From contig DDSO01000051.1 in assembly GCA_002343425.1 (NCBI GenBank), forward strand, positions 1 to 26,061: a stretch of 26,061 bases of DNA. Direction: 5' to 3'. This document shows, piece after piece, positions 14,056-22,458 of the stretch. This DNA comes from Brevundimonas sp. UBA2388 (lineage in GTDB: Bacteria > Pseudomonadota > Alphaproteobacteria > Caulobacterales > Caulobacteraceae). The notes under the pieces were generated by a model. The model ran no database searches. It was not told where the DNA came from and saw only the letters and a program-made list of their open reading frames with translations. The position numbers and the translations under genes are program-made. Numbering within the stretch: position 1 is the stretch's first letter; each line of letters begins with the position of its first letter.

Positions 14056-14684
14056 TCCTGCACGGCTATTGGCGCTCGGGCGCCGCCTACCGGACCCGTA
14101 TCGCGCTCGCCCTGAAGGGGCTGGCCTATGATCAGCAGGGCATCGACCTGCGGACCGGCGCGCAACGATCCGGGGCCTTCGTCGCTCTCAATCCGCAAGG
14201 CATGGTGCCGGCGCTGGAGGTGGAAGGCGCTGTATTGACCCAGAGTCCCGCCATCCTCGAATGGCTGGAGGAGACCCATCCCGTGCCGGCGTTGCTGCCG
14301 GCGGACGCCTTTGACCGCGCCCAAGTCCGCGCCATGGCGGCCCTCATCGGCTGCGACATTCATCCGTTGAACAATCTGCGCGTCGGCAAGGCCCTGCGCG
14401 AGACCTTCGGCGCCGATCAGGCCGCCGTCGATTCCTGGGCCGCCCGCTGGATCCTGCCCGGCTTCGAGGCCCTGGAAGCGCTGGTCGCTCGCCACGGAGC
14501 CGGCTGGTGTTTCGGCGCCGCTCCGACCCTGGCCGACTGCTATCTGATCCCGCAGATCTATTCGGCGCGTCGGTTCAATGTGCCGCTCGAGGCTTTTCCG
14601 CGCCTCTTGGCCATCGATGCCGTGGCTGCCGCTCATCCCGCCTTCATCGCCGCCCATCCGGACGCGCAGCCCGACGCGGACTGA
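14052..14684 (+). CDS. maiA: Maleylacetoacetate/maleylpyruvate isomerase (zeta-class GST)
   Basis: The 210-residue protein is of normal length for MaiA/NagL. It has a thioredoxin-like N-domain (HGYWRSGAAYRTRIALALKG at 4-23, GMVPALEVEG, LTQSPAILEWLEE with the glutathione-contacting QS) and an all-helical C-domain (DIHPLNNLRVGKAL, then GAAPTLADCYLIPQIYSARR with the N-capping Asp). The enzyme performs glutathione-dependent cis-trans isomerisation of maleylacetoacetate or maleylpyruvate. The first helix has S-G-A-A-Y-R in place of the common S-x-x-S-x-R, so one active-site Ser/Cys is Ala/Gly. It is translationally coupled to the FAH-family gene (ATGA). The symbol is by family; the true substrate could be maleylpyruvate. 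Confidence 0.87.
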   Translation: MILHGYWRSGAAYRTRIALALKGLAYDQQGIDLRTGAQRSGAFVALNPQGMVPALEVEGAVLTQSPAILEWLEETHPVPALLPADAFDRAQVRAMAALIGCDIHPLNNLRVGKALRETFGADQAAVDSWAARWILPGFEALEALVARHGAGWCFGAAPTLADCYLIPQIYSARRFNVPLEAFPRLLAIDAVAAAHPAFIAAHPDAQPDAD

Positions 14685-14687
14685 GGC

Positions 14688-15578
14688 TCAGCCGAGGAAC
14701 CGGTCCACTGCGGCCATGAACCGCGTCGGCTGGTCGATCATGACCATGTGCTCGGCGCCCTCGATCGGTACAAAGGCGGCCGGGGCGCGCAGCCGCGCGT
14801 AGGCGCCGCGGAACAGGCTGTCGGTGCGGCTTCGAGGCGAGTTCCCGTCCGCGCTCCAGCCGTAGACCACGGTCACCGGAGCCGTGATGTCGGGCAGGCG
14901 ACGGCGCAGGTCGACCGTCATCACCTCATACAGGGACTGGGCCAGAACCCTGCGGTCTCCGCCCTGCCAGCCCAGTGTTCCGAAGACGGCGTCTGTCGCC
15001 CCGCCCAGTTCCAGCCCCATCTCCCGGCCGCGCGAGCGCAGCGCTTCGTCACCCAGGAAATGGATCGCCTGATAGGCCAGTTGGGCGATCGGCTCGACGT
15101 CGCCGACCGTGGCCTGCGGGCTGATCAGGGCGGGAAAGAAGGGTGAGGAGTCCACGACCATGACCCGACCGATGCGAGCCCCCGCGTCGGCCGCGACACG
15201 TAGCCCGACCTGGCCGCCCATGGAGTGGCCGATCAGGGCCGGCCGCTCGAGGCCCTGTTCCGCGATGTAGCGCCGCACTTCGGCCGCGACCGCCGCCATG
15301 ACCGCCCCGCTGGCGTTGGCTCCCGCAGGCAGATCCCCGAAGCCGCGAACCGAGATCAGGTGGAGCCGTCGTTTGCCGGCCAGCCGGTCCGCCACGCCGC
15401 GCCACACCTCGGCGGTCGAAGCCAGTCCGGGGATCAGCAGTACATCGGCACCTCGCCCGCGCGTCGACACCGCGATCCGCCGCGAGCTGAAGGCGGTCTG
15501 CGCCCGGCCGCGTGAGGCGGAGCCCGCCGTCAAGGCGGAGGCCGCCAGCCCCGTCAGTATCTGTCGTCTGTGTTGCAT
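14688..15578 (-). CDS. Exported alpha/beta-fold hydrolase
   Basis: The 296-residue protein has a twin-arginine-like leader (HRRQILTGLAASALTAGS, residues 3-20), an oxyanion-region strand VLLIPGLAST (46-55), the nucleophile elbow GHSMGGQ with Ser119, a likely acid Asp in VVYGWSADG (Asp244), and the catalytic His in GAEHMVMIDQP (His277). It is a complete serine hydrolase of the peptidase S33/esterase type, probably periplasmic. The substrate is unknown. The ATG at 15576-15578 has GAAGG upstream. It converges with the zeta-GST gene, the stops being 3 bases apart. It follows the M23 peptidase gene on the same strand with a 105-base gap, so it could be co-transcribed. Confidence 0.87.
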   Translation of the reverse strand: MQHRRQILTGLAASALTAGSASRGRAQTAFSSRRIAVSTRGRGADVLLIPGLASTAEVWRGVADRLAGKRRLHLISVRGFGDLPAGANASGAVMAAVAAEVRRYIAEQGLERPALIGHSMGGQVGLRVAADAGARIGRVMVVDSSPFFPALISPQATVGDVEPIAQLAYQAIHFLGDEALRSRGREMGLELGGATDAVFGTLGWQGGDRRVLAQSLYEVMTVDLRRRLPDITAPVTVVYGWSADGNSPRSRTDSLFRGAYARLRAPAAFVPIEGAEHMVMIDQPTRFMAAVDRFLG

Positions 15579-15683
15579 GCCGCCTTCATGTCGCGCCTGT
15601 CGTCGCGGCAGCGTGCTTGCCGATTGCGGCACGACGATGAAGGGACCGGATCCGCGCGCTCGAGACGCAGTCGGATATGAACC

Positions 15684-17039
15684 CTAGCCCTGGGCGGGTC
15701 GAAGGCCTTCGACCGCGGCCCGCTGGACCACCGGGCGGCGTTCGCCGCCGGCAGCCCGGATGCGGTCGATACGGGCCTTCTCGGCGCGGAACGCCGTCAG
15801 ATCGGCGCCGGCCAGAACCGTGCCTTCAGTGGTGCGCACGCCGGCCGGATTGATCCGCTGGCCGCCCCGCCAGATTTCATAGTGCAGGTGCGGACCGGTC
15901 GAAGCGCCGGTCGAACCGACATAGGCGACGATCTGGCCCTGACGCACGCGCTGTCCGGCGCGCATGCCGGAGGCGTAGCGCGAAAGGTGGCCGTAGCCGG
16001 TCTCCAGCCCGTTCGAGTGGCGGATGCGAAGCCAGTTGCCGTAACCGCCCCAGCGGCGCGCCTCGACGACGACGCCGTCCGCGGGGGCCACAACCGGCGT
16101 GCCGCTGGCGGCCGCGAAGTCGATGCCCTGGTGCATCTTGCGATAGCCCGCGATCGGGTGGCGGCGGAAGCCGAACGAGGAAGAGACGCGGAAGCCCCGT
16201 TCCAGCGGCGTGCGCATGAAGGCCGAACGCGTGTTCTTGCCGGTTGCGTCGAAATACTGGGCCTCGCGTGCGCCTTCGGGCTGGAAGCGATAGAAGGCCA
16301 CCCCCTTCAGTTCGGCATACAGCAGGCCGTCGGTTCCGATGGTGCGACCGTTCTCCGTGACGGTGCGGCCGAAGACGTAGGTGAACTCGTCATTGGCGCG
16401 GATGTCGCGGTCCATGTCGAACCGGTGCGAGAACAGGCGGCCGGCGGCGCGCGCGACATCGGCGGGGGCGCCTTCGCGACGGGCAGTCCGTATCAGCGAG
16501 CCCTCGACCTTGCCCGTCAGGACCACGGTCTCGTGAGTGACCTTCTCTTCCAGCGCCCGAAGACGCAGAGCGCCGTCGAAGCTGCGCGACACGGTCAGCT
16601 GGGTGGCCGGGCCCGTTCGCATGGTCAGGCCGATCAGGCGGGCCTCGCCCCGGCCGCCGCGCGGCTGGGAAATGGCGGTCTCGAAACGCTGGCCGACGCG
16701 CATGGCGTTAACGTCCACGGCGTTCGACAGGGTGGCAGCGACGGCCGAGGCTTCTTCCGGCGCGATGCCGGTGCGGCGCACGGCCTGTTCGAAGGTTTCC
16801 CCGCGCCGGATCTGGACGGGGATGGCTTCCGGCGTGGTCAAACCGGCGGGCATGCCGGCCGCGGCGAAGGCCTGATCAGCCAGGACAGCGATCTGATTCT
16901 GGGTGAGAGGCGGAGCCTCTTCCGCTTTCGCGGGTTGGTACACACGACCTGCAAGCAGCGCCACCGAGATCGCGGCCACCGCCGTCAGGGCGTGGGGCGC
17001 GATGCGCATCGGTTGGCGACGTGGATCGAACTGAGCCAT
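15684..17039 (-). CDS. LytM-type M23 family metallopeptidase
   Basis: The 451-residue envelope protein has an N-terminal membrane/signal segment (about 14-34), a helical/LysM-like region with QIRRGETFEQAVRRTGI (76-92), and a C-terminal M23 domain. Zn ligands are intact: HQGID (His303, Asp307) and PHLHYE (His386, with His384 and the HLSRYA His351 in the active site). It is therefore predicted to be a catalytically active peptidoglycan DD-endopeptidase like MepM, not a degenerate EnvC/NlpD-type activator. The ATG at 17037-17039 (GGGGA upstream) is preferred over 17150: the extra 37 codons have weaker G/C third-position bias and would precede the signal segment. It diverges from the ydbH operon. 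Confidence 0.9.
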   Translation of the reverse strand: MAQFDPRRQPMRIAPHALTAVAAISVALLAGRVYQPAKAEEAPPLTQNQIAVLADQAFAAAGMPAGLTTPEAIPVQIRRGETFEQAVRRTGIAPEEASAVAATLSNAVDVNAMRVGQRFETAISQPRGGRGEARLIGLTMRTGPATQLTVSRSFDGALRLRALEEKVTHETVVLTGKVEGSLIRTARREGAPADVARAAGRLFSHRFDMDRDIRANDEFTYVFGRTVTENGRTIGTDGLLYAELKGVAFYRFQPEGAREAQYFDATGKNTRSAFMRTPLERGFRVSSSFGFRRHPIAGYRKMHQGIDFAAASGTPVVAPADGVVVEARRWGGYGNWLRIRHSNGLETGYGHLSRYASGMRAGQRVRQGQIVAYVGSTGASTGPHLHYEIWRGGQRINPAGVRTTEGTVLAGADLTAFRAEKARIDRIRAAGGERRPVVQRAAVEGLRPAQG

Positions 17040-17433
17040 CGGTCCCCGGGAAACAACGACGCCGGACGGCGCCAAAGCCACTGGTAGCAAGGATCGCGCC
17101 GAAGCAGCCCCCCGCGCGAGACAGGCCGTATAGCCCGTCCGTCCCATCATGGGAAGATGGTTCGTTACAGCGCGTTAACCGGAGCCGTAGTCGTCGGTAA
17201 AGCTTGCGTGAACCATGAGACTATCGTGGAGAAACCACTGTGTATTCGCCGCGTTTGGACGATGAATTGACTCATCCCTGCGGCAAACTGTCCCGAACTG
17301 ACCCAAGCGACATTCAAAGTGGCCTATACGCCACTCGGCCGTGTTGTGACGGACACGCTCATATTGCTGACCCGGAGAAATCCTTTGCTCACTGGCCTTT
17401 CCACCCGAGCGTCCGTCCCGATATGACCGATCG
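17040..17433. other. Divergent intergenic region between M23 peptidase and ydbH
   Basis: This 394-base gap has visibly lower G/C bias than its neighbours and no convincing gene. It holds a dyad AGTGGC-CTATAC-GCCACT (17318-17335), whose centre could be a -10 for ydbH, and a single GANTC site (17269-17273). It also holds TTAC-N6-TTAACC (17165-17180), which falls one base short of the CtrA TTAA-N7-TTAA spacing. The small frame 17240-17437 that overlaps ydbH by ATGA is not coding-like. Confidence 0.5.
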
Positions 17434-20400
17434 ATGACCGCTGCCATCGATCCCGCTCCGCCTCCCGTGCGGCCCGTGCGCACACGCGGTCCCCGTGTCC
17501 GGCTGATTGCAGGCGTCGTCGTCGGCGTCCTGCTGGTTCTGACGGCTCTGCTCTACCTCAACCGGCGCGCGGCGACACGGCAGGTGCTGATCGGCTGGCT
17601 GGAACAGCAGGGCATTGAAGCCGATATGACGGTCGAGCGGCTTGAGCTCGACGGCCTGGTGGCCAGTGTCCGTATCGGCGATGCTGCCAATCCCGATGTG
17701 GTCGTCGAACGCGTCGAGGTCGACTACGCCCTCGGCGCGCCCTGGTCTGCGGGAGGGCTGGGCCTGACGCCCACGCGCATCCGTCTGGTTCGTCCCGTAG
17801 TGCGTGCCAGCGTCCGCAACGGCAAACTCACCCTTGGCTCACTGGACCCGCTGGTGGAGCGCTTCACCGGTCGGCCGCCACGGCCCGACAGTCGTGGTCC
17901 GCTGGTTGTGGTCGAGCGCGCGCAGGTCCGGCTCGACACCGACTACGGCCCTGCCAACATCTTCGGTGACGCCCGGATCGACGACGGCAAGCTGATGCGT
18001 CTGACCGCCCGAATGCCGGCATCGGCCTTCAAGAGCGGCGACGCCGAGGCGAGGGGTCTCGAGGCCGCGGTCGATCTGACCACAACGGGGGATCGCGTCG
18101 CCCTGCGGTTCTCCACAGTTACCGAACACGCGAGCCTGCCCGGCTTCAGCGGAGAGGAGGCCCGACTGACCCTGGCTGGCGACCTGCCCTATCCCGACCT
18201 CAAGAGCCGGCGCGGCGATGGACAGGCGAGGATAGACCTGCGTGGAGCGGCGGTCCGTATCGTATCCGGCGACGCCTCGGCTCGCGACGCCGACCTGCAT
18301 CTGACCTTCAACGGCCAGACGACTGGCTGGATCGAGACCTTCCGTATCGACGGGACCAGCACGGCCGATCTTCGCGTCGCCCGGATTGAAAGCCCCGAAA
18401 CCTCGGCGACGACGGCGCGCCTGCGATTGACCGACGCACGGACCGTGATGGCGCGTGACCCGCGCGGCCTGAACTGGGCGGTGGACGGCGGCGCGGTGCT
18501 GACCGCCGCGCGGACGTCGGGGACCGGGCTGGACGGCGCCGGTATCACCCTGTCTTCCAGCCGGCTGGCAATGGGCGGACGCGGCGCGGCGATTGAAGCG
18601 GCAGGACCCGTCACCCTCTCGGCGGAGCGGCTGGGCTGGAACGACCTGACCCTGTCCGGCGTGCAGGGCGCGACCGATTTCGACCTGGTCTCGGACGGCG
18701 GCTTGCGGCTCACAGCCACGGGCGCCTTTCGATCCGCTCGCGGCGCCTGGCCCCTGTTCGGCGCGCCGGTCGACGACGATGTGCCGGAACTGGCGGGGAT
18801 GAAGCGCGCCCTGTCGGCCTTTGCCGTCGACGTACCCGGCTTCGATCTGAGCACCGGCCATTCGGGAACCCGTCTCTCCCTGACCCGCCCCGCGACCTTG
18901 CGTCCGGCCAACGGCGGCCTTCTCACGCTGAGGCCTGCGGCGACCCCGATCTTCTCGGCAGCACGCGGCCAGGCCGGCGGGGGCGCCCTGTCGCTGACGA
19001 CGACCCGCGGACAGGGCCTGCCCGAGGCCGCCTTTGCCATCCCGGCCTGGCGGCTGACGTCTTCGGGGTTCACCGCCACACTGGATGGCCGCGCCGCCCT
19101 GGATTTCGGTCTGGCCCGCGGGATCACGATCCAGACCCGGGGCGAGTTGAGCTCCTCCGGCAGCCGCCTCGCCTATGTCGCCGCCCGCTGCATTCCCCTG
19201 ACCCTGGAACGGCTCGAACTCGATGAGAGCGATGTCGTCGACTTGGCCGGCGACATCTGTCCCGTCGACCGTCCGCTGGTCAGCGTCGCCGACGGTCACT
19301 GGCGAGCCGAGGGCGCCTTGCGCGGCCTCGACGCTTCGGCCCCCTTCCTTGCGCTGAACTTCCGTGAGGCGGAGGGCGGCTTCACCGCCACCGGCGGTCC
19401 TGGCGGCCTAGGTCTTGAGGCTCGCATCGCTCGGGCCACGGTCGTTGACGCCACTACGCCCCTTCGCTTCAGCCCGCTGACCGCAACTGGCTCCGCGCGC
19501 CTCGCCGACGAAGACTGGTCCGGAGCCTTCGATCTGGCGCATGGCCATACTGTGCTGGGTCGCCTCGCTCTGACCCACGACGGGTCAGGCGGCTCGGGCG
19601 GACTGACCATCGACGCCCCTTCCATCGTTTTCGTCGAAGGCGGCCTCCAGCCTTCCGATCTCAGCCCTCTGGCCGAATTCATCGGACCGCCTGCATCGGG
19701 CTCGGTCGCCTTCAACGGTTCCATCGGCTGGCTGGCCGGAGCAGAAGGGACAAGCTCGGGCACGCTGACCATCCCGGGCCTCGACTTCACCAGTCCCGCC
19801 GGTCCGGTGAAGGGCCTGAGCGGAACCATCGACTTCATCAATCTGGCGCCATTGACCGCCGCCCCGGGTCAACGGCTCTCCGCCGACCTCCTGGAGTCGG
19901 TCGTCCCCCTGACCGACATCGAGCTGACCTTCGGTCTCGACAAGGCTGCGGTGACTGTCGAGGGCGGCGATCTGGCCGTTGCCGGCGGCTATGTCCGGGT
20001 CGAGCCCTTCGCCGTACCTCTGGACCCGAACCAGCCGATCACCGGCGTCATCGTGCTTGAGAACGTCCAGTTGGGTCAGGTGATCGCCGGTTCCGGCTTC
20101 GGCGACAAGGTCAACCTCGACGCCGTGGTCTCGGGTCGTTTGCCCTTCACCTCCGACCGGGTGAACGGCATTCGCATCGCCGGTGGCTCGCTGGCGGCGG
20201 TCCAGCCCGGCCGACTGTCTATCGCCCGCGAGGCGCTAAGCGGCCTCGAGGCCGGCGGCGGCGGAGAGGGCGTCCCCCCGAACACCGTGCAGGATCTGGC
20301 CTACCAGGCGATGGAGAACCTTTCGTTCGATATTCTCTCCGCCGAGGTCAACAGTCTCGACGAGGGCCGCATCGGGGTGCTGTTCCGCATCCGCGGTCGT

Positions 20401-20637
20401 CACGATCCTCCGCTACGCCAGGAGTTGCGCATACCCCTCGCCGAATTCATCAGCCGGGAATTCCTCAACCGGACCCTGCCCCTTCCGTCCGGGACCGGGA
20501 TCGACCTGACTCTCGACACCACTCTCAACCTCAACCAGTTGATCGGTGATCTGCTGGAGCTCAACCGCGCCCGCGACGGACGACCGTCGGCTGAAGCGGC
20601 CGCTCCGCCGGAGAGCCTACCGCCTGACACGCCGTGA
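17434..20637 (+). CDS. ydbH: YdbH-family intermembrane phospholipid transport protein
   Basis: The 1067-residue AsmA-like protein has an N-terminal inner-membrane anchor (VRLIAGVVVGVLLVLTALLY, about 22-42) and a very long beta-rich periplasmic domain. In E. coli, YdbH acts redundantly with TamB and YhdP to move phospholipids from the inner to the outer membrane. The C-terminal part carries the recognisable YdbH signature region: GTLTIPGLDFTSPAGPVKGL, GTIDFINLAPL, VPLTDIELTFGLD, then FAVPLDPNQPITGVIVLENV. The call is confirmed by ynbE and ydbL following in order. The length is larger than E. coli YdbH (about 880). The ATG at 17434 has no clear ribosome-binding site; an 82-base gap separates it from ynbE. 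Confidence 0.93.
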   Translation: MTAAIDPAPPPVRPVRTRGPRVRLIAGVVVGVLLVLTALLYLNRRAATRQVLIGWLEQQGIEADMTVERLELDGLVASVRIGDAANPDVVVERVEVDYALGAPWSAGGLGLTPTRIRLVRPVVRASVRNGKLTLGSLDPLVERFTGRPPRPDSRGPLVVVERAQVRLDTDYGPANIFGDARIDDGKLMRLTARMPASAFKSGDAEARGLEAAVDLTTTGDRVALRFSTVTEHASLPGFSGEEARLTLAGDLPYPDLKSRRGDGQARIDLRGAAVRIVSGDASARDADLHLTFNGQTTGWIETFRIDGTSTADLRVARIESPETSATTARLRLTDARTVMARDPRGLNWAVDGGAVLTAARTSGTGLDGAGITLSSSRLAMGGRGAAIEAAGPVTLSAERLGWNDLTLSGVQGATDFDLVSDGGLRLTATGAFRSARGAWPLFGAPVDDDVPELAGMKRALSAFAVDVPGFDLSTGHSGTRLSLTRPATLRPANGGLLTLRPAATPIFSAARGQAGGGALSLTTTRGQGLPEAAFAIPAWRLTSSGFTATLDGRAALDFGLARGITIQTRGELSSSGSRLAYVAARCIPLTLERLELDESDVVDLAGDICPVDRPLVSVADGHWRAEGALRGLDASAPFLALNFREAEGGFTATGGPGGLGLEARIARATVVDATTPLRFSPLTATGSARLADEDWSGAFDLAHGHTVLGRLALTHDGSGGSGGLTIDAPSIVFVEGGLQPSDLSPLAEFIGPPASGSVAFNGSIGWLAGAEGTSSGTLTIPGLDFTSPAGPVKGLSGTIDFINLAPLTAAPGQRLSADLLESVVPLTDIELTFGLDKAAVTVEGGDLAVAGGYVRVEPFAVPLDPNQPITGVIVLENVQLGQVIAGSGFGDKVNLDAVVSGRLPFTSDRVNGIRIAGGSLAAVQPGRLSIAREALSGLEAGGGGEGVPPNTVQDLAYQAMENLSFDILSAEVNSLDEGRIGVLFRIRGRHDPPLRQELRIPLAEFISREFLNRTLPLPSGTGIDLTLDTTLNLNQLIGDLLELNRARDGRPSAEAAAPPESLPPDTP

Positions 20638-20719
20638 TCAGGCCTTTTTCGCCGTTCAGAACCCGTTCACGCTCAATCGCGTTAGATCGCCGTCGATTGA
20701 AGACCGGAGACCACCGCTC

Positions 20720-20920
20720 ATGACTCGGCCCCAGACCCGGACGCGCACCCGCCTCGCCCTGCTCGGCCTCATCGCCGCAGTCGGCCTCGGCGGCTGTACG
20801 CCCACCGTCCGGCTGCAGGTCGATCCGATCCAGATCTACGCGAAACTCGATGCCGATGTTCGCGTGCGCCTCGACCGGGAGCTTCAGGACCTCCTCGTCG
20901 AAAATCCCAACCTGTTCTGA
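20720..20920 (+). CDS. ynbE: YnbE-family lipoprotein
   Basis: The 66-residue lipoprotein has an Arg-rich n-region, the lipobox LGGC (Cys26), then TPTVRLQVDPIQIYAKLDAD and VRVRLDRELQDLLVENPNLF. Both blocks are typical of YnbE. In E. coli, YnbE sits in the outer membrane, multimerises and interacts with YdbH to complete the periplasmic lipid bridge. GGAGA precedes the ATG by nine bases. It overlaps ydbL by one base (TGATG), so the two are translationally coupled. Confidence 0.92.
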   Translation: MTRPQTRTRTRLALLGLIAAVGLGGCTPTVRLQVDPIQIYAKLDADVRVRLDRELQDLLVENPNLF

Positions 20921-21306
20921 TGCGAAAGTTGACCCAGATGTCTTTCCGCAAGTTCTTCGTCGTCGCCGCGGCCGTCGCGGCTCTCGGCGTCGCCGCGGGC
21001 GCGGCCTTCGCCCAGACCTCCGCCCAGAAGTCGATGATCGACGCCGCCAAGGTGCAAGGCACGGTCGGCGAACAGGCTGACGGCTATCTCGGCTTCCGCG
21101 TCCCGGCATCCGACGCCGCCCTGACCGAGGCGGTCCAGGCGACCAATGCAGCCCGCCGCGAAGCCTATGCGCGCAGCGCGCAGGCGGCCGGCGACGGGGC
21201 GACGACCGAGGCCGCCGCGGCCCGGATGTTCCAGACGCAGCTCTTGCCGCGGATCAGCACCGGCCAGTGGTACCGCAACGCCCAGGGCCAGTGGGTCCAG
21301 CGCTGA
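20920..21306 (+). CDS. ydbL: YdbL-family (DUF1318) periplasmic protein
   Basis: The 128-residue protein has a signal peptide to about residue 32 (AAGAAFAQ) followed by the DUF1318 domain: KVQGTVGEQADGYLGFRV, then EAVQATNAARREAYARSAQ, and the conserved C-terminal block starting MFQTQLLPRISTGQWYRN and ending WVQR. In E. coli YdbL, a periplasmic chaperone-like factor, modulates the YdbH-YnbE interaction. The ATG at 20920 overlaps the ynbE stop; MSFRKFF at 20938 is an alternative. It completes the ydbH-ynbE-ydbL operon. Confidence 0.92.
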   Translation: MRKLTQMSFRKFFVVAAAVAALGVAAGAAFAQTSAQKSMIDAAKVQGTVGEQADGYLGFRVPASDAALTEAVQATNAARREAYARSAQAAGDGATTEAAAARMFQTQLLPRISTGQWYRNAQGQWVQR

Positions 21307-21545
21307 CCGCGCGCCGCCTGCTGCTGAAACTCCTTGCCGTCACCGGCGTCGCTGTTGTGTCGACGGCCGCTGTCAGTCTTGCCTGGGCCGCCATCGGTGG
21401 CGGTCCGCTGGGCGTTCACGGGCTGATCGCCCTGTCGCTCGGCGTGTTCGGCACGGTCGGACTAACCTGGGGCCTGATGGCTCTGGCCTTCAAGTCCAGC
21501 CGCGAAGGCTGGGACGACCGGCCCGACGATCCCGACAAGCCTTGA
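21291..21545 (+). CDS. Small two-span membrane protein appended to the ydbL gene
   Basis: The product is about 84 residues with two membrane helices (LLLKLLAVTGVAVVSTAAVSLAW and HGLIALSLGVFGTVGLTWGL as separate spans), joined by a short Gly-rich loop, and an acidic C-tail (REGWDDRPDDPDKP). No family is recognised. I place the start at GTG 21291, which overlaps the end of ydbL by 16 bases; GTG 21267 is also possible. The overlap implies co-translation with the lipid-transport operon. The strong G/C third-position bias and the sensible topology support a real gene. kynA follows 31 bases downstream. Confidence 0.65.
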   Translation: MGPALTARRLLLKLLAVTGVAVVSTAAVSLAWAAIGGGPLGVHGLIALSLGVFGTVGLTWGLMALAFKSSREGWDDRPDDPDKP

Positions 21546-21576
21546 GCCGCCGCGCGTGCCGCGCGATAGGTCGGGA

Positions 21577-22383
21577 ATGACCGACGCCGCCAATCCCTCC
21601 GAGATCACCTACGCCGGCTATCTGGCGCTCGACGACCTGCTCGCCGCCCAGCATCCGCTGTCGGATGAGCATGACGAGATGCTGTTCGTCATCATCCATC
21701 AGACCAAGGAGCTGTGGCTCAAGCAGATACTGCATGAAGTGACGCTGGCCCAGGCCCTGGTGCGCGGCGGCGACCTCGTTCCGGCCTACAAATGCCTGGC
21801 CCGCGTCAGCCGCATCCAGGCGGTGATGACCATGAGCTGGGACATCCTGGCCACGATGACCCCGGCCGATTATCTGCGCTTTCGCGGTGTTCTGGGGTCC
21901 TCGTCAGGTTTCCAGAGCGACCAGTTCCGGCGCTTCGAGTATATGCTGGGGCTGAAGGACGAGCGCTTCCTGCGCTTCCACGTCGAACGCCCCGCGGCCC
22001 ACGCCGCGCTTCAGGCCGCCCTCATCGCTCCCAGCCTCTATGACGACACGCTCTCGCAGTTGGCTGTCGCAGGCCTGCCGATCCCCGTCGCGGTGCTGAA
22101 CCGTGAGGTCAGCAAGCCCTATGAGCCGTCCGAAGAGGTCGAGGCTGCGTGGCTCGAGGTCTATCGGGACACCGCCCGCTGGTGGCCCTTCTACCAGCTG
22201 GCCGAGAAGCTCGTGGACCTCGATGACGCCCTGCTGACCTGGCGGCACAAACACGTTGTAACAGTCGAACGCATCATCGGGCGGCGTCGCGGCACGGGCG
22301 GCACCGAGGGAGTGGCCTATCTGACCGAGACCCTGCAGCGCCGCTGTTTCCCCGAGCTCTGGTCGCTGCGCACGAAATTGTAG
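21577..22383 (+). CDS. kynA: Tryptophan 2,3-dioxygenase
   Basis: This haem enzyme opens the indole ring of L-tryptophan to N-formylkynurenine, the first step of the kynurenine route. The 268-residue product carries FVIIHQTKELWLKQ with the active-site His41, RFRGVLGSSSGFQS with the substrate-carboxylate Arg103 and the SGFQS loop (99-114), WRHKHVVTVERIIG with the haem-ligand His226, and RGTGGTEGVAYL (238-249). All key residues are in place; length and order match the bacterial enzyme. The ATG at 21577 is preferred to 21556 because family proteins begin just before TYAGYLALD. No kynU or kynB is adjacent, so the pathway genes are elsewhere or it stands alone. Confidence 0.95.
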   Translation: MTDAANPSEITYAGYLALDDLLAAQHPLSDEHDEMLFVIIHQTKELWLKQILHEVTLAQALVRGGDLVPAYKCLARVSRIQAVMTMSWDILATMTPADYLRFRGVLGSSSGFQSDQFRRFEYMLGLKDERFLRFHVERPAAHAALQAALIAPSLYDDTLSQLAVAGLPIPVAVLNREVSKPYEPSEEVEAAWLEVYRDTARWWPFYQLAEKLVDLDDALLTWRHKHVVTVERIIGRRRGTGGTEGVAYLTETLQRRCFPELWSLRTKL

Positions 22384-22458
22384 AACGGCGAAGCTGAAAC
22401 CTTTTCAGGCTCTACAACGCTTTCAGGTCTCCTCCCGGAAACTGTGAAAGGCCTGACC

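Noticed and set aside
17165..17180. Possible CtrA box TTAC-N6-TTAACC
   Set aside because: Spacing is one base short of TTAA-N7-TTAA and the first half-site has a mismatch.
17240..17437. 65-residue frame overlapping the ydbH start by ATGA
   Set aside because: It begins at GTG without a convincing ribosome-binding site, its third codon positions lack the G/C bias of all real genes here, and the peptide has no recognisable features.
17839..19299. 486-residue minus-strand frame opposite ydbH
   Set aside because: This is a GC-skewed shadow of the ydbH codons, Arg/Gly/Gln-rich and without domains.
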